Shown here: positions 1 through 9,977 of the stretch, piece after piece | Layout of the letters: every line of letters starts with the position of its first letter | How positions within the stretch are numbered: the first letter of the stretch is position 1 | Program-made: the position numbers and the translations under genes | Notes under the pieces: generated by a model | Told to the model about the DNA's origin: nothing | Database searches by the model: none | What the model saw: the letters and a program-made list of their open reading frames with translations, nothing else | Assembly (NCBI GenBank): GCA_001584585.1 | Contig: LSYV01000060.1 | Span: forward strand, 333,508 to 381,341 | Length of the DNA stretch: 47,834 nucleotides | DNA from: Gonium pectorale | Lineage: Eukaryota > Chlorophyta > Chlorophyceae > Chlamydomonadales > Volvocaceae | Direction: 5' to 3'

Positions 1-1775
1 CTGGTCAACAAGGCCGCGGCGGCGCAGTTCCGCGCGCCGCACCACACCACCTATCGGCTGTCGAAGCCCGTGCCGCCCCACGCCTTCGCGGCGCACTGGC
101 TCGCCCCGGGCGCCACTCGGGGCCTGACGCTGCAGCGCCGGCGGCAGCTGCTGAGCCTCACGGCGGCCAGCGGCGTGGTGGCCAACCTGGAGGTGGCGGT
201 GCAGGCGGCGGGCTGCCTGCTCACGTACGATGTCTTGAGGTCTGCCGCAAAGGCGGGGCAGCTGGACTCGTGCGTGTGGCTGCGGGAGCACGGCTGCCCG
301 ACAGAAGATGACGATTCCGACTGCAGCGGCCTCCTGGCTGCCGCGGCGTCTGGCGGCCACAGGCACGTGTGCGAGTGGCTGCTGGGCCTGGGCCTGACCT
401 GGCGCTCCAGCGGGGCTGATCAGGCAGCGCGGGGCGGCCACGTGGGCCTGATGGAGTGGCTGCTGCAGCGGCGGCCGGAGCTGACCGTGATACGTAACCC
501 TGGAAGCGAAAAGCGGCTCTTGATTGCTGGCGTTGCCCACGGCTGCGACCTGCTCACGCTGCAACGCCTCTGGCGGGGCTGGGGAAATCTGGACGAACCG
601 ACAAAGGGGGAGGCCCTGAAGGCCGCAGGCGGCGGCCCCACGCCCGACTGGGCCGCCAAGGTGGAGTGGCTGATGGCGCAGGGCTGCCAACGGCGAAGCT
701 GTCCGTGGCCGGCCGTGGAGTGCCCCGACGCAGTCGCCCGGCTGGCCTGGCTGCGGGCCCGGGGCTTTCCCTTCAAACCTTTCTGCGTCAACGTTGCTGC
801 TGCGACAGGCAACGCGGCGGCAGTGCAGTACCTGCTGGGGGAGGCGGGTGTGCGGCTGAGTAGCTTGGATCCTCGCAATGTGGCTGGCCCCGCTGCTCGT
901 GGCGGCCACCTGGCGGTGCTGCAGGCGCTGCACGCCGCCGGCTGGCTGAGGCACAACGCCGCCGACTGCGCACGCACAGCAGCGTCTTACGGGCACCTGC
1001 ACGTACTGGCCTGGCTGGTGGAGACGTTTGGCGCAGAGGCGGTGAGGATGGACACCGGCTTGTTTAATGCGGCCGCAGCGTCCGGCAGCGTGCCGCTGAT
1101 GGCCTGGCTGCGGGAGCGCGGCTGCGGCTGGGGCCGGGGCGCCCTCACCGCCGCAGCGGAGTCGGGCTGCGAGGAGGCGGTGGAGTGGCTGTTGGCGCGG
1201 GGCTGCCCCGTGGAGGTGGGGTTGGGAGGAGGCCTCCCACGGGTATGTATTCTTTGTCGTTCGCTTTGAGCTCTTGCTTTCATTTCCTGTAGTGTAGATT
1301 ACGCCTCTTTGCCTGATGCATGTTTTACTTAGTCATACTGGGCTTGGGTGCCACCGCAAGGCGCGGCTCTGGCCGCATGTTTGTTCACCAGAACCGCCGG
1401 AAATGTTGCGCTTTCTTGCTGAACTCCTGCGAACTCCTTGTGAGACGTGTGGCGTCTATCTCCCTTGTTCCACAGGCCGATGGCGCCTCCCCTATTTCCG
1501 CGTGTGAGAGGGGCGACCTGGCCATGGCGCGGCTGCTGCGGCGGATGGGTGCGCCCTGGGGCGCGGCCGGGGACGTCACCTCATACGCTGCTCAGAACGC
1601 GCCGCTGCCGCTGCTGCGCTTGCTGCTGGAGGAGGGCTGTCCGGTGCGAGACTACGAGGCAGCCCGTAGGGGAGCAGTGGGGAGGGCCAGCGGCCGGGAG
1701 GAGGTCCTGGAGCTGCTGGAGGCGCACCGGCGACAGGCGCAGGAGGGCGAGGTGTATGAAGGCGTTTCTGCTTGA
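1..1775 (+). CDS. F-box-like/ankyrin-repeat protein, copy A (5' end outside window)
   Basis: Two exons are visible: 1-1215, open at the window edge with frame 1 in phase, and 1476-1775. They join GAG|gtgggg to ccacag|GCC in phase 0. The product is a string of ankyrin-like helical repeats, for example AARGGHLAVLQALHAAGW and AAASGSVPLMAWLRERGCGW, ending in an Arg/Glu-rich helix (SGREEVLELLEAH). The missing N-terminus is expected to hold the F-box-like segment seen in copy B, because the first visible residues (LVNKAAAAQF) match copy B directly after that segment. Ankyrin repeats bind proteins, and an F-box would link a target to an SCF ubiquitin ligase; that role is inferred from family, not shown. 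The beginning and end of exon 1 are nearly identical to copy B, while the middle is diverged. I see no frameshift or stop within the visible part. Confidence 0.8.
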
Positions 1776-3526
1776 ACGCGCAGCGGGAGGCTGATTTGAG
1801 TGAGTGAGCGGAGGGGCCGGAGGAAGTAGATGGATGGTCCGCCTCGTTTGAGATGTGGGGTTTGTGGGAAGGCAGGGGTTGTGGGGTCCCTGGGGTTTGC
1901 TGGATTCTTACGGATATCTTTCAAGGTGCACGTAACTCTTGTTACGAACACACGAGCACTAGCAGCACAGCGAGGCACTGCGTGTTGGTTTTCTTCAGCG
2001 CTGGTAAGAATCAGCGTTGCAGCAAAGATCGTCGTTTGCTACGGGACGGCACGGACCAGCCCCGGCATCGCAGCGCAGTGAGCATTCGGGGCCAGGCCGC
2101 CAGTGGACCTCTGCGTGCTGGGGTCTCCCCCCTCTCCCTCGTTTGCACGGGCGCTACCGTATGGATGGATGGACCGAGTGCGCAGGGTGGGGCCAGAGCG
2201 TGGGCGGCGTCGTGCGGTTGTCTCTTGATGGCTGCCCCATGCATGGATGGGGAGGTGATGCGGCTGGATGGACTGTGTGGTGCGTGCATGGTGCGCGTGG
2301 GGAATGAGGCACGCGGGGCCCTGCGCTGAGGGTTGCTGCAGTGGCGGGAGGCTGGGGACGCACACACGTACGACGTGCTCGGCTGGTCGGTGCCTCCGTG
2401 TGCCGTAAACCGCATGCGACTCTGAAGAGGAAGGCAAGAGTGGTGTGAACGGGTTCTTACGAGCTCGTTTCAGCCGAGGCCCTTTGTGGGCTGTGCGGCA
2501 ACGCCAACCTGCTGTGACTGCATGCGGACTGTGAGCTCCCGGTGTTATGTTGGGTACGAATGAAGTCAACTGCTGAGCTTTGAATGCTGGTTAGCAGGTC
2601 TACGTATGGTATCTGTGACCGGGCACAATCGCATTAGCGTTGGGTAGCTATCGACGGCCGCAGCAGTCAGTACGGCCACGGTGCGGCGATGCGGCGTAGC
2701 GCTAGCATGCAGAAGCACGCTGGATCCTGGGACATCTCTGAACGAGCCAAGTTCTACTGCTCAGCTCGTTGCCTCCACGGCTTTTCCCCTCGTGACCCGG
2801 CCCCTGTTCGGTTTGGAAGGCCTTTTCGCATTCCTCCCGTGCGGTACATGGCGGGCGCAACCAGCTTCAAATGATGCATGCTTTGTTGCGAAGGTCGGTT
2901 TCCCGCCACGGCCCGTCGTAGGTCGTACCATGCGCATGGACGCCTCCCAAAGCGTTGCAGCTCACCAGCAGGCGCTCCCCGTCCCAAGGTGTGCTCATTG
3001 CGCGGCAGGGCTGCTGGTGCCGTACCCAACGTTGAGGCACGTGCTGCACGTGCGGTGTGGGCCTTGTGATCCCAAACCATGGTGTCACTGCGTTCCCATA
3101 CGTGGCGCGCATTTCGGGTATAAGCTCATGACGTTCCCAACTCCACTCACCAGGGCGGACCGCGTGGTGCAGGCGCCTGCATACCGCCCGGCGCCGGACA
3201 GCTGTTCTAGGAGCGCCCAGTGGGGGCGCCCCGTCGCCTGCTGCCCCCAACAGGTATGGGCTGTCTCTGAAGCAGTTGACATACAGGCATGGGCTCCTTG
3301 TCTCGTACCCAAAAGACCCCCGTGCGCGGTACATTTGAGGAGCTTACAGCGACCCCGGGTCCCCGGCGCTTATCGCTCCAAGCATAAGAGAGCACTGACA
3401 AGCAATTGACAAGTTGCGTCAAGCGGTAGCAACCGACAGCGGACTAACCGAACCCTTGTTTGCAAACTCTCAAACCCTTCATTGGGCGACCTATTACTTA
3501 TCTTTCATATCGGAGCGACGCTAGCA
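1776..3526. other. Duplicated flank between ankyrin copies A and B
   Basis: No gene is supported here. The sequence is half of a tandem duplication. The stretch around 2000-2560 (3' flank of copy A) matches about 5740-6260 (3' flank of copy B), including shared blocks such as GAGCATTC-GGGCCAGGCC and CCGAGGCCCTTTGTGGGCTG. The stretch around 2750-3180 (5' flank of copy B) matches about 6590-6960, upstream of the relic copy. Open reading frames here are broken between the copies, so they are not conserved coding sequence. I found no convincing TGTAA signal close to the end of copy A. Confidence 0.6.
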
Positions 3527-5501
3527 ATGTCGGCAGCGCCAGAGCGACAGCAGCGGCTCCCGTGCTCATCGCGCGTGTGGTCGCAGCTGCTGCCCGAGCT
3601 GGTGGAGAAGATCGTGGGCTGCCTGGACCGCAACGAGGTGCCCAGCTTCCGCCTGGTCAACAAGGCCGCGGCGGCGCAGTTCCGCGCGCCGCACCACACC
3701 ACCTATCGGCTGTCGAAGCCCGTGCCGCCCCACGCCTTCGCGGCGCACTGGCTCGCCCCGGGCGCCACTCGGGGCCTGACGCTGAAGCGCCGGCGGCAGC
3801 TGCTGAGCCTCATGGCGGCCAGCGGCGTGGTGGCCAACCTGGAGGTGGCGGTGCAGGCGGCGGGCTGCCTGCTCACGTACGATGTCTTCAAGTCTGCCGT
3901 GAAGGCGGGGCAGCTGGACTCGTGCGTGTGGCTGCGGGAGCACGGCTGCCCGGTGATTAGAGGAGCGGTCTGTCCCCTCCTTGGATCCGCAGCGCTTGGC
4001 GGCCACCGGCCCGTGTGCGAGTGGCTGCTGGGCCTGGGCCTGACCTGGTTCACCAGCGGGGTGTCTGAGGCGGCGCGTGGCGGCCACATGGGCCTGATGG
4101 AGTGGCTGCTGCAACAGCAGCCGGAGCTGACCGTGATAATGGACCCTGAAGACGAAACGGCCCTCCTAATTGCGGGCGTCGCCCACAGCTGCGACCTTAC
4201 CACACTTCAGCGCCTCTGGTGGCGCTGGGGTGAGCTCGAGGAATTAGCCAAGGCGATGGCCATGGAGGCCGCCGCCGGCAGCCCCACTCCCGACTGGGCC
4301 GCCAAGGTGGAGTGGCTGGTGGCGCAGGGCTGCCCACGCGAGAGCCCACGACAGGCAGCGGAACGCCCCGATGCGGTCGCCCGCCTGGCCTGGCTGCAGG
4401 CCCGGGGCATTCCCCTGAACTTTATTTCTGTCATCTCCGCTGCCAAGACAGGCAACGCGGCGGCGGTGCAGTACCTGCTGGGGGAGGCGGGTGTGCGGCT
4501 GAGTAGCTTGGATCTTCGCGATATGATTGGCCCTGCCGCTACTGGCGGCCACCTGGCAGTGCTGCAGGCGCTGCACGCCGCCGGCTGGCCAGAAAACATC
4601 GCCGCCGACTGCGCGCGCACAGCAGCGTCTCACGGGCACCTGCACGTGCTGGCCTGGCTGGTGGAGACGTTTGGCGCGGAGGCGGTGGAAATGGACACCG
4701 GCTTGTTTAATGCGGCCGCAGCGTCCGGCAGCGTGCCGCTGATGGCCTGGCTGCGGGAGCGCGGCTGCGGCTGGGGCCGGGGCGCCCTCACCGCCGCAGC
4801 GGAGTCGGGCTGCGAGGAGGCGGTGGAGTGGCTGTTGGCGCGGGGCTGCCCCGTGGAGGTGGGGTTGGGAAACGTAATTACTGGGGTACTCACCCTTTAC
4901 CCAAATACCACTGTATTCGGGCCTCGGGCTTCAGCCGGCACCTCCTCACCCCTGCTCCCCACACACCGTATTGTTTGTACGGTCAGGAAGTGCTTCCGTA
5001 TCGCGGTCATCCTGCATCCTTACCTTGCAGCGCCCAAGGCAAGGCGTTCAGTGCCCAAGCCCAGTAGGGGCAGCGTCACCCGTCGCTTGGGCCACCACAA
5101 GGCGTGGCTCGGGCCGCCAGTGTGCGCACCAATACGGCTGTTAGCATCGCAATCACGCAGCTTTTATCCCACCCTTGACAAGAAGCTTACGGAACGTGCG
5201 GATCATCCTCCCTCTGCAGCAGGACGACGTCACCAGCCTCATGTGCGCCTGCTGCAACGGCGACCTGGCCATGGCGCGGCTGCTGCGGAGGCTGGGCGTG
5301 CCCTGGGGCCCGGCCGGGCACCTGGTCTCAGGTGCTGCTCAGAACGCCCCGCTGCCCATGCTGCGCTGGCTGCTGGAGGAGGGCTGCCCGATCGGAGACT
5401 ACGAGGCAGCCCGGAGGGGAGCCGAGCAGAGGGCCAGTGGACGGGAGGAGGCCCTGGAGCTGCTGGAGGCGCACCGCGCAGCTGGAGGGCTGGTGGAGTG
5501 A
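3527..5501 (+). CDS. F-box-like/ankyrin-repeat protein, copy B (complete)
   Basis: Exons 3527-4858 and 5220-5501 give 537 aa. I chose the ATG at 3527 (context AGCAATGTC) over an in-frame ATG at 3482, because the extra 15 residues look like untranslated leader. Residues about 17-45 form an F-box-like helix set (LLPELVEKIVGCLDRNE followed by FRLVNKAA). The rest is roughly ten ankyrin-like repeats with the pattern A-A-x-G-G-H-x-x-x-x-x-W-L. The last exon carries two more repeats and a Glu/Arg-rich tail. An adaptor or target-recognition subunit is the likely class, by family; no substrate can be inferred. The exon 2 acceptor is a tandem CAGCAG, so a one-residue (Gln) alternative is possible. Upstream and downstream sequence is duplicated with copies A and C, showing a tandem segmental origin. 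Confidence 0.85.
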
Positions 5502-7039
5502 GCTAGCGGAGGGGCCGGAGGAAGTGTATGGATGGTCCGCTGCATGATGCCTGATTTGGGATGCGGCCTTCGCGGGGTTTTCGGATGCGGCTTTTCCAGA
5601 GACGTGGGATAATGGGGTGCTTACAGTTTGCCGGATTCGTATGGAACTATGGATGTTTCTTGTCATCTGAATAGGGTTTACGTGGCTCTTACTCGAGCTT
5701 GAGCGTTGGCAGCACAGCGAGGCACTGCGGGTTACATGCTTCGGGACTGGTAAGGATAATCGTTACGGCAAGAACCGTGTTTGTGCGTCGCCGGCATCGT
5801 ATCGCAGTGAGCATTCAGGGCCAGGCCGTAAATGGTCCTCTGCGTGCTGTGCCGTGCCGGCTCCGGTCGATGGGTGATCCCCCGCTAGCACAGGTGCCAC
5901 CAACCCGGTTGGATGGGCCGCACAAGGAGGCGGGGCGGCAGGGCGTGTGCCTGGTTGCACGGCTGTCCTTACGACGGCTGCCCTTGCTGACACGGGAAGG
6001 GGGTTATGGATGCGGCTGGACGAGAGGGTGGAGACCCGTACAGGTACGGCATGATGCGTCAGACGGGGCCTCCGTGGGGCCTACATCGCAGCGGACACTG
6101 AAGAGGAAGGCAAGGGTGGTGCAAACGGGTTTTTCGAGCTCGCTGCAGCCGAGGCCCTTTGTGGGCTGTACGGTAACGCCAACCTTCCCTGAGCGCATGC
6201 GGACTGTGACCTCCCGTGGCTGTGTAGGGTGCGATCGAAGTCGGCTCGCTGAGCGAAGGATGGAGGTTCCGTTCGCAGGTCTACATATCTGTGCACGGGT
6301 TAGGAAGGTACGGTGCAGCTTTGTCGGAGAGGTGGTGCTGGCCTTGCTTGGAAACCCCCGGGCAGTCCGGGGAGGCCTGGACTCGAGTCGGAAGCAGGGC
6401 ACATTCAAGACGCAGACAGCTTGGAATCCACACAGGGCCACACCCAGCACAGCCGCAGCGCAGCGCCGGCGCGCAGACACCAGCAGTTCGCAGCTGCGAT
6501 GGAGTCGGACCCCCCCTAAACCCTAAACGAGCCCTTGGCACGCTGCCTCGAGACTGCTGCTCCCCGCCTGAATGCTGCGCCTGTACTATTTGTAAGGCCT
6601 CCTTGCGTTATTCCCGTGCCATCGTACTCATGTACGGGGGGCGCACCCAGCTTCATCATGCGTGCTTTGTAGGCATTGGTGGCGAAGGTCGGTTTCTTGT
6701 AACTAACGGCCCGTCCTACCGACCATGCGCATGGGCCGCTCCTTGCAGCTTGCAGCTCGCTCCTCGTCCGCCGCACTTGTGCTCATGGCGTGGCAGGGCA
6801 CATCGTGGTGCTGTACCCAACACGGAGGCGCGTGCGTTGTAGGCCATGTCAGCCCCACCCATGGGGCCATACCATGCCCGTACGTGGCGCGCATTACGGG
6901 TATAAGCTCCTGACGTTCCCCACTCCAATCACAATGGCGGACCGCATGGCGCAGGCGCATACAGTTCATGGCTTCATACGGGGGCAGCAGGAGGCAGCAG
7001 GCGGAAGGGCGCCTTGGGGACAGGGACACAGCGCCGGGC
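5502..7039. other. Duplicated flank between copy B and relic copy C
   Basis: There is no supported gene. About 5740-6260 is the counterpart of 2000-2560, and about 6590-6960 is the counterpart of the 5' flank of copy B (2750-3180). Both are clearly homologous but carry many substitutions and small indels, which argues for an old duplication. A TGTAA motif lies at 6591-6595, but it is 1.1 kb past the copy B stop and cannot be assigned. A two-unit plant-type telomere-like motif, CCCTAAACCCTAAA, lies at about 6514-6528. Confidence 0.55.
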
Positions 7040-7270
7040 CGGGCATGGGGCTCGCCGTGCCATACACCCGTCTGACAAGCTGCTCGGCACGCGCCGCTGC
7101 TGCTGCTGCACTGGCTGCTGGACGAGCGCTGCCCGATTGCGGACAACAAGGCCGTGCGGGAGGCAGCCAAGCAGAGGGCCAGCGGCCGGGAGGAGGCCCT
7201 GGAGCTGCTGGAGGCGCACCGGCGGCAGGGGCAGGAGGGGGAGGCTTTTCCAGCGGTTATGACAGCATGA
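7040..7270 (+). pseudogene. Relic of a third F-box/ankyrin copy (last exon only)
   Basis: From about 7081 one frame reads HAPLLLLHWLLDERCPIAD and then REAAKQRASGREEALELLEAH, ending at a TGA at 7268-7270. This is the end of the last exon of copies A and B (NAPLPLLRLLLEEGCPV; SGREEVLELLEAH). Just upstream the frame runs into a TGA, and the part equivalent to the start of the exon is scrambled. No counterpart of the 1.2-kb first exon exists, although the duplicated 5' flank lies directly upstream (about 6590-6960). The simplest reading is a third tandem unit that lost exon 1 and the intron by deletion and is no longer coding. Confidence 0.75.
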
Positions 7271-8400
7271 GGGCTGGCGTTGTTGGAGATTGGATGGATG
7301 GGCAAAGGGGAGGTAGACTGCTCAAGTCGCAGAAGTTGATTTCGTGGGGTTAGGACGCTCTTTGGGACGGTGAAGTTGTGGGCAGGTCGTATACAGCCTC
7401 GCGGCGTGTTGGCGTGTTGCTGTATTGGCAGCTTTCTCTGTGTGGTAGAAGGCGTTGGCAGGCGAAGATGGCAGAGTTTTCGACGTGATTGCGGCTGCCG
7501 CCGCTTTCTAAGGTTCTTACGGTGCGACTCCAGCGGCGGGTTTCCGGTCCTGCAATAATGTTGAAAGAATCTGGCCTCCCTGAACATGGCTGATGGTCAT
7601 GTGAACACGGCAACGTGTGTTGCCGTGCTGGGGTTGCTGTGCGTCGCCGCAGCGCCGTGCCTTGGTGCATGCGTTGGGCCCCATTTTCCGTGTGGCAGCC
7701 CAAGGGGCCAGGCCGGTCTTGGCCTCTGGCGATGGCGCCTCAACCTTGCCGCAGGCAAAGGGCACTTGCGGGCGCCCGGCCATCTCACGGCACCGCCTCA
7801 ACCTGGCCCAGTGTCAAGCTGCCGCCGCGCCAACGGCCTCACGCCGGATTGCGTCGTGCCCCCACGTGGACCGGGTGCCAGGGCCTACACGTGACGCAGG
7901 ACTCGTGGCCGGCCGCAGCGGACTACTGCAGCTGCTGGAGATGTGGTCGTAGCAAGGGCCATAGGCAGCGCCTCGCTCCGGGCTGTTGTTCATTTACCGC
8001 AAACATCTCCCTCCGCTGGAGTCGCCCACCGGCTGCTGGTTTGTCGTAGCTTTGGGCCGGGAGCTGGGACGCGCTGGGGCACGTGGTAGATCCCAAGAGA
8101 ACAGGTCCTGGAGCGTGTAGTGGGCGGTGGTCTCGGGGAAGGCGTCTAGGAGGATGCACGCACTTCCACAAGAAGCTGGACGGTCTGCCGTTTGGGTTAT
8201 GTGGGCGGTTAAGGTGCGATTGTGCCAGTCTGCAGTGGGGGAGTGGCAGCATTCAACCAAGCGGCTGTGTTTACTGGTTCTAGGACTCCAGATGGGGAAT
8301 GAGGGCCCTGCGGGCGGGGGAACTCCCCATGCCGGGATGCCGCGCGGTGTGCGTGATGGTGCGCCGGATGATGCAACGGTTGTACCCGTGCCCATTGATG

Positions 8401-8430
8401 TGGCCCCACATGGGGCCCCACGTGGGGCCA
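8401..8430. repeat. 30-nt near-perfect palindrome
   Basis: The two halves, TGGCCCCACATGGGG and CCCCACGTGGGGCCA, are reverse complements apart from one symmetric mismatch position. As RNA or single-stranded DNA it would form a very GC-rich hairpin with almost no loop. There is no U-tract and no gene whose end it marks, so I do not call it a terminator. Confidence 0.7.
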
Positions 8431-9288
8431 TATGCCCAGGACATTATATGTACGGGCTCTGATGTCTATTGCTTAGCCATGCACGACCTCGGTACGGAGT
8501 GGCCAGCAGTGCCCCTCCTGCTGTTAAAGCTGCTGCTGGTTTGTTTGTGCTGTGGCCTGGCTGTTCCGGTAGCGTTGCCTCAGGGAGGCTTCGTGAGTGG
8601 TCGCCTTGCCAATTCGATGCAGAGCCGTTGTTATTGCACCCCGTGGCCCCGTGCCAGCAGTGGCCCGCTGCTGCCGGACGATGTCCTGCCGTACCCTAGA
8701 GATGTATGAGCACGTCGGAAGCAAAGCAGCCCGCCCTCTCTCAGCATTGCATGCTCGAAGGTACCCCTGACCACGACCACCTTGTGCCGCAGCGGCCGCA
8801 ACATGAGCGCCGCAGTCGGCAGCACATGCGCCTGGGCCCAGAAATGAATTTTCCCACACCGAGTGACGGCCACCGGGCCCCTCCTACCTATCCCAGCAGC
8901 GGGTCCCGTTTCAAGCCCGCACTACCCAGGTAGGCCAGCCCACCCCCAAGCAAGCCGCTCCATTCGGCCAGCGAGGCTAAGCAGTGCGCAGTCCCACGTC
9001 CCATCTCTCCGCAACGCAGCCCTGCGCCATGACATATGGACCATATGGTAGCGGAACAACGGGCGGCGCTGCAAGGGGTGCCAGAAGCATCAACAGAAAC
9101 CAGCGTTAGCACCGGCCACAGTGCGTCATCGTGAACCACAGACCTGCAGGGCAGGGGAGAAAGGTGTGGGTCACGGAAGGCGGGCCTGCACATAATCGGC
9201 GCACCCTCGCGAATCCCAGGCTATCAGTCCAGTGCCCAGCAGGGCCCAGCGCCCAGGGCAGAGTCCCTTGTATACGCACCTTTCCCGC

Positions 9289-9293
9289 TTACA
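9289..9293 (-). promoter_or_regulatory. Candidate TGTAA poly(A) signal for PIGW
   Basis: The minus strand reads TGTAA here, about 0.7 kb past the PIGW stop codon. TGTAA is the usual polyadenylation signal of volvocine algae, and a 3' UTR of that length is normal for them. It is a five-base motif, so chance occurrence cannot be excluded. Confidence 0.35.
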
Positions 9294-9977
9294 GCCGCCC
9301 CGGGAAACAAGCAGGCAGTTGGCCTGATGGCGCCGCTGCGCTTGCTGTCATTTCCAGGCATCGCCGCTCTCCTGTCTCCATCCTCATCCTGCCAGAGCAC
9401 ATCGGCAGCGGTCACAGCCGCAGCCTCCAGCCGCGCGCGTCCAGCAGCAGCGCCACGCCACAGACGCACGTGACGTACGCGCCTGCGCGACCGACCCGTG
9501 GGTCGCGGGTGGGAGGGAAGCCAAGAAGCACGAGCCTTCTCACGGCCAGGGGCTGAAGAGGGTTTACGCCTGTACGGGAGAAGGCGCGCGGGGCTCCACG
9601 CAGCGTGCCGTGCACACACGTGTACGTTTGGAAACCGCGTGGGACCAAGAGCTTTTGGAACAAGACGCACTCCAGCCAGCACTCGGCAACAATCGCAACG
9701 GCCCCGCGGGCTAATCTACGGACACTACAGCGGCAATTGCGGCACGTTACGCACCGAGCAGCAGCCTCGCCGTCCCGTCCGGCACCTGCACGAGCCAGCG
9801 CGCGGGCGACTTAGCGGCAGAGCCCAAAGGCGACTTAGAGTGCGGGTGTGCGGGACTGAACGGCCGTGACCATGGACTGGGTTGGCGCGTGACCTAGGAA
9901 GCGGTCCACACACGCAGCGTCACACTGGCGCCGCAACAGCCGCAGTTCGGGCCCCGGCAGCGCGCAGGCCCTCGCCA

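Larger units (their letters stand above)
7271..9977. other. Gene-poor stretch
   Basis: I see no conserved protein or RNA gene in these 2.7 kb. An ORF at 7586-7894 (102 aa) starts with a hydrophobic stretch resembling a signal peptide, but it has no family resemblance and its codon use is not the GC3-rich pattern of the real genes. The lower part (about 9290-9977) is probably the 3' UTR of the PIGW gene on the minus strand. A near-perfect 30-nt palindrome sits at 8401-8430. Confidence 0.5.

Noticed and set aside
7586..7894. 102-codon ORF with signal-peptide-like start
   Set aside because: Codon use lacks the GC3 bias of the confirmed genes, there is no homologous copy and no recognisable domain; left as unexplained.
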